A DNA stretch of 64,000 nucleotides from Arcicella aurantiaca (lineage in GTDB: Bacteria > Bacteroidota > Bacteroidia > Cytophagales > Spirosomataceae). The position numbers were made by a program, and so were the translations under genes. Of this stretch, positions 35,569 to 45,637 are shown one piece after another. Below the pieces are notes generated by a model, which worked only from the letters and a program-made list of their open reading frames with translations, searched no databases and was not told the DNA's origin. How positions within the stretch are numbered: the first letter of the stretch is position 1; each line of letters begins with the position of its first letter. Location: contig NZ_QGGO01000025.1 of assembly GCF_003148625.1 (NCBI RefSeq), positions 23,661-87,660 on the forward strand, in the 5' to 3' direction.

Positions 35569-35675
35569 GAGTATTTAACTATTTAAAGAAATCAATTTCA
35601 TGTATTTTTGCGTTGTAAATAACGCACGATGCTCGTGTTTCATACAGATTCACGAGCATTTTTATTGACCTTATT

Positions 35676-37187
35676 ATGATTAAAAAAATTGATAAACTCA
35701 TTCTGAAATCCTTTTGGCAACCCTTTGTGATGACATTGGCAGTTGTAATTTTTATTTTCTTAATGAGACTCATTGTAGCATACTTTGCTGATTTATTCGG
35801 TAAAGATTTAGGCGTAGAAGTGTATTTGAAGCTTTTTTTCTATTTCAGTTTAATAACCGTTCCAATTGCTCTGCCGCTTGCCATGCTTTTATCTACATTG
35901 ATGACTTATGGAAAATTAGGAGAGTTTTTTGAACTAACAGCCATTAAAAGTGCGGGTATTTCTATTACAAGAGCCATGCAACCGATGTTTGTAGTAGCGG
36001 TGATAATAAGCATTTTTGCCTTTTGGTTTAATAATGTTGCTTTACCATGGGCGAATTTAAAGGGATATAGCCTTTTGTATGATATTAAAACAACTAAAAC
36101 TACCTTGAATATTAAAGAAGGTATTTTCTACAATGATTTACCGGGTTATAGTATTAAAGTGGTGAAAAAGTACCCCGATAACAGGACGTTGAAAAATATC
36201 ATCATTTTTGACCATACAAAGTCAGATGGCGACCGTCATGTTACCGTTGCTGATTCTGCCTTGATGTACACCATTATGAATAAACAATATCTGATTTTTG
36301 AATTGTTTAATGGGAACGATTACACTGAAGATGCCGACAAAACAGGGAATTCTAATCAAACCGACATGGCAACAAACTCCTTTACAAAAAGTAAAGTTAT
36401 TATGAGTTTGTCGGCTTTTGATATGCACAAAACAGAAGAAGACCAGTTTAAACACCACCAAATAATGCGTGGGCTTTCAGAATTAGGAAGTGATTCTGAT
36501 TCTCTAAAAAAATCTTATCAATTGATAAAAGATGGTTTTGTTCGTTCTGCACAAACTTATTATAGTTATGAACTAAAGTCTTTCCCCAAAAAACTATCTT
36601 CAGAGCAAAAACGTATTTTACAAAATAAAGGAAATTGGGTTGATTCATTAATAACTAAAAAGTTTGCCAAAAACTTAAATGCGAATCCTTATCAAAATAT
36701 AGATTTTGCCATTTCTCAGGCAAGTAGTTTACAGTCATTCGCAGAATCAAGTCATACTTCTTTATTAGCTAAGGAAGAAGATTATGACAAAACAGATTTG
36801 GAATGGCATCATAAATTTACCAATGCGATTGCGGTATTCGTGATGTTTTTAATTGGAGCTCCTTTAGGGGGAATCATTAAAAAAGGAGGTTTTGGATTGC
36901 CGGTTGTAGTAGCCATTATTTTCTTTATCTTAATGTATGTGATGACTCAACAAGGAGATAAAGCAGCCAAAGAAAGTCGAGTAATTGTACAAGTAGGAGC
37001 GTGGATTTCTAATGTTGTTCTTTTTTTAATTGGTTTATATTTTTTAAATAAAGCTCGGAATGATTCAAGGTTGTTTGAATCCGATGTTTATGCGGTTTAT
37101 TTCAATAAGTTTAAGGAAAAGATTGGGAAAACTAAATTTGGTTATTGGATTTTGAATAAATTTGGGATAAGACTTGCAAAAGGCTAA
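35676..37187 (+). CDS. LptF/LptG family permease
   Basis: A 503-residue inner-membrane protein of the YjgP/YjgQ family. Three helices lie in the first 115 residues ([21 protein letters not shown]... and the coupling part [13 protein letters not shown]), a periplasmic beta-jellyroll-like domain in the middle, and three helices at 385-470. These permeases form the LptB2FG transporter, which pulls lipopolysaccharide from the inner membrane. The middle domain is larger than in E. coli LptF. A TATTTTTG -7 box is at 35603-35610. Just one member is here, so its partner is elsewhere. Confidence 0.9.
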   Translation: MIKKIDKLILKSFWQPFVMTLAVVIFIFLMRLIVAYFADLFGKDLGVEVYLKLFFYFSLITVPIALPLAMLLSTLMTYGKLGEFFELTAIKSAGISITRAMQPMFVVAVIISIFAFWFNNVALPWANLKGYSLLYDIKTTKTTLNIKEGIFYNDLPGYSIKVVKKYPDNRTLKNIIIFDHTKSDGDRHVTVADSALMYTIMNKQYLIFELFNGNDYTEDADKTGNSNQTDMATNSFTKSKVIMSLSAFDMHKTEEDQFKHHQIMRGLSELGSDSDSLKKSYQLIKDGFVRSAQTYYSYELKSFPKKLSSEQKRILQNKGNWVDSLITKKFAKNLNANPYQNIDFAISQASSLQSFAESSHTSLLAKEEDYDKTDLEWHHKFTNAIAVFVMFLIGAPLGGIIKKGGFGLPVVVAIIFFILMYVMTQQGDKAAKESRVIVQVGAWISNVVLFLIGLYFLNKARNDSRLFESDVYAVYFNKFKEKIGKTKFGYWILNKFGIRLAKG

Positions 37188-37204
37188 GAAAAACGCTATT
37201 TTTG
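37173..37204 (+). promoter_or_regulatory. Promoter of rpsO
   Basis: CTTG (TTG at 37174-37176), 20-base spacer, TATTTTTG at 37197-37204. It overlaps the last codons of the permease gene and lies 40 bases before the rpsO ATG. Confidence 0.65.
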
Positions 37205-37243
37205 CACGTTTTCATAATTATTAACAATTTAAACTGGTTGAAG

Positions 37244-37519
37244 ATGTATTTAACTTCAGAAGTAAAACAAGGGATTTTCGAATCTCGTGGTCATGGGAAG
37301 TCAAAAATCGATACTGGTTCTGCTGAGTCGCAAATTGCGTTGTTCACTTTCAGAATCAATCATTTGACAGAACACTTAAAGAAAAACAAAAAAGATCACT
37401 CTACTCGTTTAGGTCTTTTAAAGTTAGTTGGTAAACGTAGAAGTTTGTTAGATTATCTAATCAAAACTGATATTTCTCGTTACCGTGCTATCATTGCTGA
37501 ACTTGGCATCAGAAAATAG
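37244..37519 (+). CDS. rpsO: 30S ribosomal protein S15
   Basis: A 91-residue S15. The ATG at 37244 ([16 protein letters not shown]) is the family start; the frame upstream to a TTG at 37202 falls in the promoter region. All key parts are seen: [50 protein letters not shown] broken here into the usual helices 2 and 3 that bind 16S rRNA. It is followed by a strong terminator and then pnp, an order kept in many bacteria. Confidence 0.96.
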   Translation: MYLTSEVKQGIFESRGHGKSKIDTGSAESQIALFTFRINHLTEHLKKNKKDHSTRLGLLKLVGKRRSLLDYLIKTDISRYRAIIAELGIRK

Positions 37520-37527
37520 TATTTTCG

Positions 37528-37558
37528 GTAGGCAATTGTTTCAATTGCCTACTTTTTA
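37528..37558 (+). terminator. Terminator of rpsO
   Basis: GTAGGCAATTG (37528-37538) and CAATTGCCTAC (37542-37552) are perfect complements with a 3-base loop, followed by TTTTTATT. Confidence 0.9.
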
Positions 37559-37729
37559 TTTCCTCTCTTTGGGTAATTCGTTAATTTATGATATTGTCAA
37601 ACTTTCTTGCTCTAAACGACTACATGATAATTTAATGATTGACAAGAAAGAAATTAGCGAATCAAATCCACCAAAATCCTTCTACCATTAGTAGCATCTT
37701 TCTAAGTAGTAAGGTAAAATCAAAAAAAT

Positions 37730-39859
37730 ATGTCGTTTAACGTAATTACGAAAAAAATAACAATGCCCGATGGTAAAGAAGTTACCATCGAAACAGGCAA
37801 ACTTGCAAAACAGGCGGATGGTTCTGTTGTTGTAAGAAGCGGAAATATGATGTTATTGGCAACGGTTGTTTCAAGCCCAGTAGCTAAAGAAGGAACAGAC
37901 TTCTTGCCTTTATCTGTTGATTACCAAGAAAAATTTGCATCTGCTGGTAAAATTCCAGGAGGTTTTTTACGTCGTGAATCAAAACTGTCTGATTATGAAG
38001 TTTTGGTAAGCCGTTTGGTGGATAGAGCATTACGCCCAACATTCCCATCAGACTATCACGCAGATACACAAGTAGCAATCTCAATGATTTCTGCTGATAC
38101 AGAAGTTGCTCCAGATGCCTTTGCTGGTTTGGCAGCAGCAGCAGCTTTAGCGGTTTCTGATATTCCTTTTAATGGACCAATTTCAGAAGTTCGTGTTGCT
38201 AAAATTAATGGTGAATTTATTGTCAATCCATTATATTCTCAAATTGATAGTGCTGAAATGGAATTAATCGTTGCTGCAAATGCAAACGATATTTTGATGG
38301 TAGAAGGCGAAATGCAAGAAGTATCTGAAGAAGATATGTTAACGGCATTGAGACTTGCACATGATGCTATCAAAATCCACTGTCAAGCGTTGGTTGAATT
38401 AACGGAAATGGTTGGAAAAACTGTTAAACGTGAATATAACCACGAAACACATGATGAAGAATTAAAGAAATTACTTTGGGATACTTATTTCGATAAATAC
38501 TATGAAGTTGCTAAATTAGCAAATCCAAGTAAAAGTGGTCGTAGAGAGTCTTTCAAAGCAATTGAAGAAGAATATTTTGCAACTTTGCCAGAAGACACTA
38601 CTGTTAGTAAAGCTTTGGCAAAATGGTATTTCCATGATATTGAAAAAGAAGCGGTTCGTCAAATGGTTCTTAACGAACGTTACCGTTTAGATGGTCGTAA
38701 ATTAGACGAAATCCGTCAGATTACTTGTGAAGTTGATTACTTACCTTCTCCACATGGTTCAGCGGTATTTACTCGTGGTGAAACTCAATCATTAACTACG
38801 GTTACTTTGGGTACTAAAATGGACGAGCAAATTGTTGATTCAGCAATGCTTTCTGGTTACAATCGTTTTATGTTGCATTATAACTTCCCAGGTTTTTCAA
38901 CTGGTGAAGTGAAGCCAAACAGAGGTCCTGGACGTCGTGAAATTGGTCATGGTAACTTAGCAATGCGTGCCATTAAAAAGGTATTACCTCCTGATTCTGA
39001 AAATCCATATACTATTCGTGTAGTTTCTGATATTCTTGAATCTAATGGTTCATCATCAATGGCAACAGTATGTGCTGGAACGTTAGCATTAATGGATGCA
39101 GGTATTAAAATCAAAGCTCCAGTTTCTGGTATTGCTATGGGTTTAATTTCTGACCCTAAAACTGGTAAATATGCGGTTCTTTCTGATATTTTAGGTGATG
39201 AAGACCATTTAGGAGACATGGACTTTAAAGTAACTGGTACTGAAAATGGTATCACTGCTTGTCAAATGGATATTAAAGTTGATGGTCTTTCTTACGATGT
39301 TTTGGTTGAAGCATTAAATCAAGCAAAACAAGGACGTTTGCATATTTTGGGTAAAATGAAAGAGGCAATTCCTACGCCAAGACCTGAGTTGAAACCACAA
39401 ACACCAAGAGCGATGGTTATCAAAATCATGAAAGAGCAAATTGGTGCAGTAATCGGGCCTGGTGGAAAAGTTGTTCAAGATATTCAAAAACAATCTGGTG
39501 CAACGGTAACAATCGAAGAAAAACCAGATGGGGGATATGTTTCTATCTTCTCTGCTAACAAAGAGTCTATGGACAAAGCAGTTGGCATGGTAAAAGGTAT
39601 TGTAATGATTCCAGAAGAAGGTGAAATCTATGACGGTGTTGTAAAATCAATTATGCCATTTGGTGCATTCGTTGAATTCTTACCGGGTAAAGATGGTTTA
39701 CTTCATATCTCTGAAATCAAGTGGGAACGTCTTGAAACAGTTGAAGGAGTTCTTCAAATCGGTGAGCAAGTAAAAGTGAAATTGATTGAGGTTGATAAGA
39801 AAACTGGTAAATTCCGTCTTTCAAGAAAGGCTCTTTTACCTAAACCAGAAAAGAATTAG
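37730..39859 (+). CDS. pnp: Polyribonucleotide nucleotidyltransferase (PNPase)
   Basis: A 709-residue PNPase of usual length. Two RNase PH domains are seen: the first from residue 10, with [22 protein letters not shown], and the second near 320-545, with [24 protein letters not shown] and [28 protein letters not shown] domain ([16 protein letters not shown]) and S1 domain ([26 protein letters not shown]) complete it. It degrades RNA with phosphate from the 3' end. It comes after rpsO as in many bacteria, but with a terminator between, so pnp probably has its own promoter in 37553-37729, not identified. Confidence 0.97.
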   Translation: MSFNVITKKITMPDGKEVTIETGKLAKQADGSVVVRSGNMMLLATVVSSPVAKEGTDFLPLSVDYQEKFASAGKIPGGFLRRESKLSDYEVLVSRLVDRALRPTFPSDYHADTQVAISMISADTEVAPDAFAGLAAAAALAVSDIPFNGPISEVRVAKINGEFIVNPLYSQIDSAEMELIVAANANDILMVEGEMQEVSEEDMLTALRLAHDAIKIHCQALVELTEMVGKTVKREYNHETHDEELKKLLWDTYFDKYYEVAKLANPSKSGRRESFKAIEEEYFATLPEDTTVSKALAKWYFHDIEKEAVRQMVLNERYRLDGRKLDEIRQITCEVDYLPSPHGSAVFTRGETQSLTTVTLGTKMDEQIVDSAMLSGYNRFMLHYNFPGFSTGEVKPNRGPGRREIGHGNLAMRAIKKVLPPDSENPYTIRVVSDILESNGSSSMATVCAGTLALMDAGIKIKAPVSGIAMGLISDPKTGKYAVLSDILGDEDHLGDMDFKVTGTENGITACQMDIKVDGLSYDVLVEALNQAKQGRLHILGKMKEAIPTPRPELKPQTPRAMVIKIMKEQIGAVIGPGGKVVQDIQKQSGATVTIEEKPDGGYVSIFSANKESMDKAVGMVKGIVMIPEEGEIYDGVVKSIMPFGAFVEFLPGKDGLLHISEIKWERLETVEGVLQIGEQVKVKLIEVDKKTGKFRLSRKALLPKPEKN

Positions 39860-40039
39860 AACAAATCTTAAAACTTTTACGTTATTCTTTTAAGATATTC
39901 AATACCAAACGATTATAAAAAGTAGTTTTAATGCTTATATAATTGTTTGGTTTTGTGCCTAAGCGAATTAACGCTCGCTTTACACGGAATCCCACTTTTT
40001 TTACAACAGTAGAACGGTTTTGTTAACCAATTAAAAAAT

Positions 40040-40903
40040 ATGAGACAGCTAAAAATTAGTAAGCAGATTACTAACAGAGAAAGTCAATCTCTTGACAAGT
40101 ATCTACAAGAAATCGGTAAGGTGGATTTGTTAACGCCAGAGGAGGAAGTTATTTTAGCTCAAAAAATACGTGATGGTGACCAGCTTTCATTAGAAAGACT
40201 TACAAAAGCAAACTTGCGTTTTGTGGTTTCTGTTGCTAAACAATATCAAAATCAAGGTCTTAGTTTAGGTGACCTCATCAATGAAGGAAATTTAGGTTTG
40301 ATTAAAGCAGCACAACGCTTTGATGAAACTCGTGGTTTTAAATTTATTTCTTACGCTGTTTGGTGGATTCGTCAGTCAATTTTACAAGCTTTGGCTGAAC
40401 AATCACGTATTGTACGTTTACCGTTAAACCGTGTAGGTTCTTTAAATAAAATCTCGAAAACGTTTTCAGAATTAGAACAGAAATTTGAACGTGAGCCAAC
40501 TCCTGAAGAATTAGCTGAGGTTTTGGAAATTTCGACAGGTGAAGTTGTTGATACTTTGAAAATCTCTGGTCGTCACGTATCAATGGATGCTCCTTTTGTA
40601 CAAGGTGAAGAAAACTCATTGTTAGACGTTTTAGAAAATGACGGAGAAGATAAGCCAGATTCTGGTTTGATTAACGATTCATTGCGTCGTGAGGTACAAA
40701 GAGCTTTGTCAACTTTAACTCAACGTGAAGCTGATGTAGTTACTTTATATTTCGGATTGAATGGAGAACACGCTATGACATTGGAAGAGATTGGTGAGAA
40801 ATTTAATCTTACTCGTGAACGTGTACGTCAGATTAAAGAAAAAGCAATTCGTCGTTTACGTCATACTTCAAGAAGTAAGGCTTTGAAGACTTATTTAGGA
40901 TAG
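40040..40903 (+). CDS. rpoD: Primary RNA polymerase sigma factor (short Bacteroidota type)
   Basis: A 287-residue sigma-70. Region 1.2 ([20 protein letters not shown]), region 2 ([34 protein letters not shown]... [16 protein letters not shown]), region 3, and region 4 with the HTH ([28 protein letters not shown]) are present. Region 1.1 is missing, as in the housekeeping sigma of Bacteroidota. This is the factor that reads the TTTG/TAnnTTTG promoters found in this window. Single gene, ending at the hairpin at 40921. Confidence 0.95.
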   Translation: MRQLKISKQITNRESQSLDKYLQEIGKVDLLTPEEEVILAQKIRDGDQLSLERLTKANLRFVVSVAKQYQNQGLSLGDLINEGNLGLIKAAQRFDETRGFKFISYAVWWIRQSILQALAEQSRIVRLPLNRVGSLNKISKTFSELEQKFEREPTPEELAEVLEISTGEVVDTLKISGRHVSMDAPFVQGEENSLLDVLENDGEDKPDSGLINDSLRREVQRALSTLTQREADVVTLYFGLNGEHAMTLEEIGEKFNLTRERVRQIKEKAIRRLRHTSRSKALKTYLG

Positions 40904-40920
40904 ATTTTTTGAGTATAATA

Positions 40921-40962
40921 GAAAAAGCCTCCGCAAAATTTATTTGCAGAGGCTTTTTTATT
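40921..40962 (+). terminator. Terminator after the sigma factor gene
   Basis: AAAAAGCCTCCGCAAA pairs with TTTGCAGAGGCTTTTT with one mismatch, followed by TTTTA. It also faces the convergent lyase-like gene. Confidence 0.87.
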
Positions 40963-40979
40963 GGTCGAGATTAACAATT

Positions 40980-43691
40980 TTAATCTAAATCTTTACCCAC
41001 GAAAGCCAAACATTGCATCGCTGCCAAACTCCATTGAGCTACGGCATTAGTAGAAATTGATACGCCCTCTTCAATCGGATTAAGTACAATTGGTGGTTCA
41101 ATCTTTTTGATTTGCATAGACGGTTTTTTAATACCGCCTTCACCTGCATAAAATTCTTTCCAAGCTCTTTGTGCTAAAACTGAATTTTTATTTCGTTTTG
41201 CTGCAAATGCCGTTAATTTAGCATGACCTTGCTGTAAATTTAATTTAGAAAGAGCTTCTCCCATAGCGGCTTTTTGTTCTTCGGCAGTTCCATTGTATAA
41301 TTGACAATATTGTAACCAAGCTTTCTCGAAAATTGGCATATCCACAGTTTCTATGAGTTCAGCACAAATTTCTGCTAAGCCAAAGGCTGCACTTAAATGT
41401 GAAACAGAAATTTTAGTTGGATTTTCTAACTGAAATTTGCCCGTAGATAAATCCATAATTGCCCCACCTGTGAAAAAACCATGTGGTTGTTCAGCGATGG
41501 TACGCATACTGTTTAATAGTTTCTCTTTTATTTTGGGATTTTCAGTGCGTTCCCATTCTGTAAACCATGCAGATGATAAAGCTCCCCAATCTGTTCCAAA
41601 AGAGATACTTGCTAATTCGGAAGTAGCGGTATTTTCTGCTGCAATTTGCCCAATTTTTCTTCCAGGAACGATATTTCTGAGTGTTTTATCAGCGTTTACT
41701 TGTTCTCTCATTAAATCTCCGACTCTTTCGTCGGCAGTGAGATAATAGTAAAAACGACGGTTAGCTGCCGTACTGATGCGTAATTGTTTGGCTGAACATC
41801 CCCAATGTTGAACATTATGACGAGAACCTAAAGGACTGAATCGACCAATATGATGTACGTCAACTTCACCTGTGTGGCGTGTCATAGCTTCTGCCATTCT
41901 GAAAACATCATTTCTACCCGTTTTCAAAAAGTAATACCACAACCATAAATCCGTTGATAACTCCGAATTATCCCAAGCAAAACCGCCCACATCATATCTC
42001 CAAACATGGCGGTCGTGGTCATACGTGTGCATGACATCGCCAAAATTCCAGAATCCGTACCATTTTTGTTGGTCAATTTGTTTTTTATAATAATCGAAAT
42101 AAAAATCTAATTGGTTTTCAATCTCAGTTTTTTTCGGGCTTGACTTGTCTGAAAGGGCAAATCCACTACCAAAAATCCCTACTTTAGATAAATATTCAGA
42201 GCTGGCAACGATAAGCGGAGGATGCTGAATTTGCTCAGAAATATCTAAAAGTAATGCTTTAGAAGGTGTTTCTGCTAATGCCCAAATTTGTAATTCGCTG
42301 GTGCGAGCTACGCCAAAAGGTCGCCCAAATTCGGGTTCATAGTCTTCATAAGTAATATCCAAAGCGTCTAATTGTTTAGCATAAGTATCTTGTCCCATGC
42401 CGTCGTGGTAAACACGTAAATCCATTGCAGAGGATTTAGGAGCCCAAAGCCACATCGTGATTTCGCCTAAATCGGTGTGAGCATTTTTGATATCCAATTG
42501 TGCAGGATGACTTTGCCAAAAATTACGAATACCAAAAGCAAGTCCACCTTTGGGAGTACCTAAATAACCTGTTCCATTGGCACGTCCACCAAAAGCAGAC
42601 TGTAACCAAGAATGCCCATTTTTTGTACGTTTTTGTATTTCAAAGGCATCTGGTGTGCTTTGGAAAAGGGTATAATCGCCAAAAGCAGGAATATATTTTA
42701 TATTTTTAAGGACATTTTCTGGAATCTGAGTCACTGATTTTCCTGCTAATTGTGCATCTAAAGCAGTTCTCCCAGCATCTCTACGTAAACCTGTTAATCC
42801 TTGTACGCTTTCTGCAAAAATACCTTTATTTTCGCCTACAAATCTGATATGACGGTCATATAAAGCCTCTTTCAAAGGCACAGAAAAGCGAATACCCAAT
42901 CCTTTTACAAAATCTTTATTTTCGTCTCCATCATAAATAATGGTATGAATGATACGAATTGATTCAGTTTCTGCATAAAAATATAAGCGAATAATAAAAG
43001 GCAATAACTTTTTATTAGCCGTGTTTTCATGCGAACCTTCAATTTTGATTACAGCCCTAATTTCACCCGATTGTTCAACAGAAATTTTGTTGATTTTACC
43101 CTCAAAACTTTCAATTTTGAAAGATTCTGATTGGTCAACATTATCTTGGACGGATAAGACTAATTTGCCATTTTGAGCAACAACTTGTCCATTATTACTT
43201 AAAGTTTTAATGATAGTCTGTCCACTTTTGTTGATTTCACATTGTATTTTGCCCGTATCAATTTTAATACTTGTTTCTGATTCTTGAACAGATAAAGCTT
43301 GCTTAGGTTTTATAGATTTCCCAATGCTTATTTGTAAGTTATCCGATAAATTTTCATGCGAAGAAACGGCATGAGCAGTCCATTTTAGACTACCATCTGG
43401 CCAAAATGCCAAAGGCCAAGTTTGAGTAGGAATAGCTTTATTATTGCTTGTAAGCGTAAAATCTGTTCCTTTTTTAATTTGTCCTTTTGCCCAAGGTACA
43501 CCCCAAGTAGTACCAGTAAATAAGGCAGATTTTTGTTTATCTAACCAATTTAACGGCACAATTCCAGTAGGAGGTAAAGTTGTTTTTTGACCAATATTAT
43601 TTGCAAAAGTTGAAGCCAAAGGTAAACTCGTGATAGCCATTGCTGAGTTTTTTACAAATGCTCTACGAGTAAAAGAAAAGGGAGATTTCAT
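40980..43691 (-). CDS. Exo-rhamnogalacturonan-lyase-like protein (YetA/PcRGLX type) with Tat signal
   Basis: A 903-residue exported protein. The N-terminus FTRRAFVKNSAM followed by a hydrophobic stretch is a twin-arginine (Tat) signal, cut near TFANN. The body resembles the YetA/PcRGLX family of exo-acting rhamnogalacturonan lyases: an N-terminal RIFT-type beta domain (PLNWLDKQKSALFTGTTWGVPWAKGQ, FWPDGSLKWTAHAVSS) and a large helical barrel (WYGFWNFGDVMHTYDHDRHVWRYDVGGFAWDNSE). The role would be pectin breakdown. Lyase activity is inferred from family. Divergent from the DUF6250 lipoprotein, which probably shares the function. Confidence 0.82.
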   Translation of the reverse strand: MKSPFSFTRRAFVKNSAMAITSLPLASTFANNIGQKTTLPPTGIVPLNWLDKQKSALFTGTTWGVPWAKGQIKKGTDFTLTSNNKAIPTQTWPLAFWPDGSLKWTAHAVSSHENLSDNLQISIGKSIKPKQALSVQESETSIKIDTGKIQCEINKSGQTIIKTLSNNGQVVAQNGKLVLSVQDNVDQSESFKIESFEGKINKISVEQSGEIRAVIKIEGSHENTANKKLLPFIIRLYFYAETESIRIIHTIIYDGDENKDFVKGLGIRFSVPLKEALYDRHIRFVGENKGIFAESVQGLTGLRRDAGRTALDAQLAGKSVTQIPENVLKNIKYIPAFGDYTLFQSTPDAFEIQKRTKNGHSWLQSAFGGRANGTGYLGTPKGGLAFGIRNFWQSHPAQLDIKNAHTDLGEITMWLWAPKSSAMDLRVYHDGMGQDTYAKQLDALDITYEDYEPEFGRPFGVARTSELQIWALAETPSKALLLDISEQIQHPPLIVASSEYLSKVGIFGSGFALSDKSSPKKTEIENQLDFYFDYYKKQIDQQKWYGFWNFGDVMHTYDHDRHVWRYDVGGFAWDNSELSTDLWLWYYFLKTGRNDVFRMAEAMTRHTGEVDVHHIGRFSPLGSRHNVQHWGCSAKQLRISTAANRRFYYYLTADERVGDLMREQVNADKTLRNIVPGRKIGQIAAENTATSELASISFGTDWGALSSAWFTEWERTENPKIKEKLLNSMRTIAEQPHGFFTGGAIMDLSTGKFQLENPTKISVSHLSAAFGLAEICAELIETVDMPIFEKAWLQYCQLYNGTAEEQKAAMGEALSKLNLQQGHAKLTAFAAKRNKNSVLAQRAWKEFYAGEGGIKKPSMQIKKIEPPIVLNPIEEGVSISTNAVAQWSLAAMQCLAFVGKDLD

Positions 43692-43863
43692 ATTTTATCT
43701 TGGAAATATATGTTTAGTCGATAATAGCTTTAAAAGCATTTTTAACCATATTTTTACCCTATTCTTATGAAAATAGTATTAATTAATCATCAATGATTTG
43801 AATAGGATTTTAGACATACAGATTTGATTTCCTGAGAATTCATCATTAAAATTTATCCTTAAA

Positions 43864-44550
43864 ATGAAAATATTGAGAGTAATTTGCCTTTGTACAATTA
43901 TCGGGTTTATTGGTTCATGTATTGGTCAAAATAGAATGAAAAATATTCTTTTTAAAGAAGATTTTTACACTCCGTTAAATACCCAAAAATGGATTGCAGA
44001 AATAGAACCATTGCCTAATTCAAAGGTTTTTACACAAGAAAATAAACTAATCTTAGATACCAAAGGAGGGGTAACGGTTTGGTATAATCAGGTTTTAACG
44101 GGCAATTATGAGATTTTATTTAAACGAAAAATAATTGTTGCTGATGGGAAAAATGACCGTTTGTCGGACTTAAACGTGTTTTGGTTGGCAGAAACTCCCA
44201 ATAATACCAATTTATTTACTCGAACAGGAAAATTTGAAGATTATGATTCTCTAAATATGTATTACGTTGGTATGGGCGGAAATACCAACACCACCACTCG
44301 ATTTAGAAAATATGAAGCCAATACGCAAAGAAAACTTTTGGCAGAGAAAAACGAAGCGAAATATTTGTTAAAGCCCAATCATGAATATCAAATTAAAATT
44401 ATTGTAAAGGATAAAATAACGAGTTTTTGGGTTGATGGGGAGAAGTTTTTTGAAGCAAATGATGAACATTTTCCAAGTAAATCATATTTTGGCTTTCGTT
44501 CTACATTTTCACATCAAGAGATTTGGGATTTTAAGGTTTTGCGGCTTTAA
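43864..44550 (+). CDS. DUF6250-like lipoprotein (concanavalin-like fold)
   Basis: A 228-residue protein with lipobox FIGSC (Cys19). The rest resembles DUF6250 or related polysaccharide-associated jelly-roll proteins: EDFYTPLNTQKWIAEIE, GGVTVWYNQVLTGNYEI, then DYDSLNMYYVGMGGNTNTTTRFRKYE, and the closing SYFGFRSTFSHQEIWDFKVLRL. Such proteins are found in polysaccharide-use loci and may be lyases or glycan binders. It is divergent from the rhamnogalacturonan-lyase-like gene, which supports a shared pectin role. Catalytic residues cannot be named. Confidence 0.72.
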   Translation: MKILRVICLCTIIGFIGSCIGQNRMKNILFKEDFYTPLNTQKWIAEIEPLPNSKVFTQENKLILDTKGGVTVWYNQVLTGNYEILFKRKIIVADGKNDRLSDLNVFWLAETPNNTNLFTRTGKFEDYDSLNMYYVGMGGNTNTTTRFRKYEANTQRKLLAEKNEAKYLLKPNHEYQIKIIVKDKITSFWVDGEKFFEANDEHFPSKSYFGFRSTFSHQEIWDFKVLRL

Positions 44551-44573
44551 AAAGATTTTAAGGTATTTTAGAA

Positions 44574-44783
44574 TTATTTTCGTTTAATATTTTCTTTCCA
44601 AATACTCAGAAGGCAAAAGCTCACAAATGAGGTTACACACATACCTCCAAAGAAAACATTGGTACTTCTTGGAATATTATGCCCGCTACCATTTGCCACT
44701 AAGAATGTAAATGTAAAAAACAAAATTAAAATTATACAAATTGCTTGAAGGCAGATTATTATGGTGTATATATAGTCCTTCAT
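44574..44783 (-). CDS. Small two-helix membrane protein (69 aa), end of toxin cassette
   Basis: A 69-residue protein that I do not recognise, with two hydrophobic helices (YTIIICLQAICIILILFFTFTFLV and GGMCVTSFVSFCLLSIW, apart by a polar loop). Its ATG overlaps the stop of the 49-residue gene upstream by ATGA at 44780-44783. It is therefore likely translated with the toxin cassette 44780-45469 and is its last member. A role in immunity, membrane attack or none is open. Confidence 0.6.
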   Translation of the reverse strand: MKDYIYTIIICLQAICIILILFFTFTFLVANGSGHNIPRSTNVFFGGMCVTSFVSFCLLSIWKENIKRK

Positions 44784-44929
44784 TTTTTTGATTTACTTAA
44801 AGAAGAACTTATTTCAATAAATTCATTTTTTGATTTTTCCTCAAATCCCAGTAAAATCATTAACTCCCCAAATGCTTTTACCGTCTTTGGATTGTCAATT
44901 ACAACCTCATATATTTTTTTAGACTTCAT
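44780..44929 (-). CDS. 49-residue small protein inside the MazF-like cassette
   Basis: An ORF too short for most gene callers. It starts at the ATG at 44929, overlapping the last 11 bases of the MazF-like gene in another frame, and ends with TGA at 44780, sharing ATGA with the next gene. The protein opens MKSKKIYEVVIDNPKTVKAF and ends in a serine/lysine-rich tail; it is mixed-charge without membrane helix. Overlaps on both sides support translation by coupling. Function unknown. Confidence 0.6.
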   Translation of the reverse strand: MKSKKIYEVVIDNPKTVKAFGELMILLGFEEKSKNEFIEISSSLSKSKK

Positions 44930-45272
44930 GAAATACAGAATTTATAATTTTAGATTTTATTCTATCAAAGTACTCTCCTTTTAAGAAAGTGTTAGAGCGT
45001 TTGGTAACATCATCCATAGTAAATATTTGCATAAAGTGAGTTGCAAAATATCCTTCTTTCGTTGATGATTTTGTTAACCATGTTGGCTCAATTCTTATCG
45101 TATATTTGGGCAAAATATTCTTAGTCGTCATTAAAACGCCGTAAAATATTTCTTCTTCTTCGAAAAGTTCTGTGGTCGATACTACTAAAACAGGGTGTGG
45201 TTTAAAAACATCTTCATTTGGAAAGAAAAAATTAGCTTCAATGATTTCAAGAGGAGAAATTTTACCTATCAT
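44919..45272 (-). CDS. MazF/PemK-like toxin
   Basis: A 117-residue protein whose plan fits the MazF/PemK/CcdB-like fold: an N-terminal strand with KPHPVLVVSTTE (as in the R-P-V-LV-S motif), a central YGVLMTTKN strand, RIEPTWLTKSSTKEGYF and the later HFMQIFTMDD segment, resembling the QxxxI/T element. MazF toxins cut RNA at specific sites. The match is by pattern only and the sequence is divergent. Its start shares ATGA with the upstream gene (45269-45272), the usual order of antitoxin then toxin. Confidence 0.68.
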   Translation of the reverse strand: MIGKISPLEIIEANFFFPNEDVFKPHPVLVVSTTELFEEEEIFYGVLMTTKNILPKYTIRIEPTWLTKSSTKEGYFATHFMQIFTMDDVTKRSNTFLKGEYFDRIKSKIINSVFHEV

Positions 45273-45469
45273 AAATTTTGTAGAGTTTTACCAAGCATTT
45301 GAGGTCGTCTATTTTTAATCATTGAACGAAAATCTTTTACCGTCAATTCTTTTTTTTCTGATTCCTCTTCTTGCACATTAATCTCATTAAAGGTATAATT
45401 TCCTGCGATTAGGATTTTATTAATTAACTCGATTTTTTTTGCTGAAATGGCATGTATTTTAATTGTCAT
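45269..45469 (-). CDS. Putative antitoxin of the MazF-like toxin
   Basis: A 66-residue protein from the ATG at 45469 (MTIKIHAISAKK...); an upstream in-frame start at 45514 is less likely. It has a short beta/alpha N-terminal part and an acidic stretch (NEINVQEEESEKKE) followed by a basic end (SMIKNRRPQMLGKTLQNL). Size, charge layout, and position right before a MazF-like gene with 4-base overlap suggest an antitoxin. DNA binding is not evident. Confidence 0.62.
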   Translation of the reverse strand: MTIKIHAISAKKIELINKILIAGNYTFNEINVQEEESEKKELTVKDFRSMIKNRRPQMLGKTLQNL

Positions 45470-45637
45470 AATCTTAAATTTTATAATTACGTATAAGAAA
45501 ATTAATTTGTCCAATAATAAAATTTTACTTGTCTTAAATCAGCTTATATATTATTACAAATTTATCCAATTCAAAGGAGAAAGCAAGTATTTACTGATAA
45601 TTCCGTAATTTTGTACCTTATTACAAATAATTACAAA

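Noticed and set aside
44745..44984. 79-codon plus frame
   Set aside because: It runs opposite to the coupled 49-aa and toxin genes and has no features of its own.
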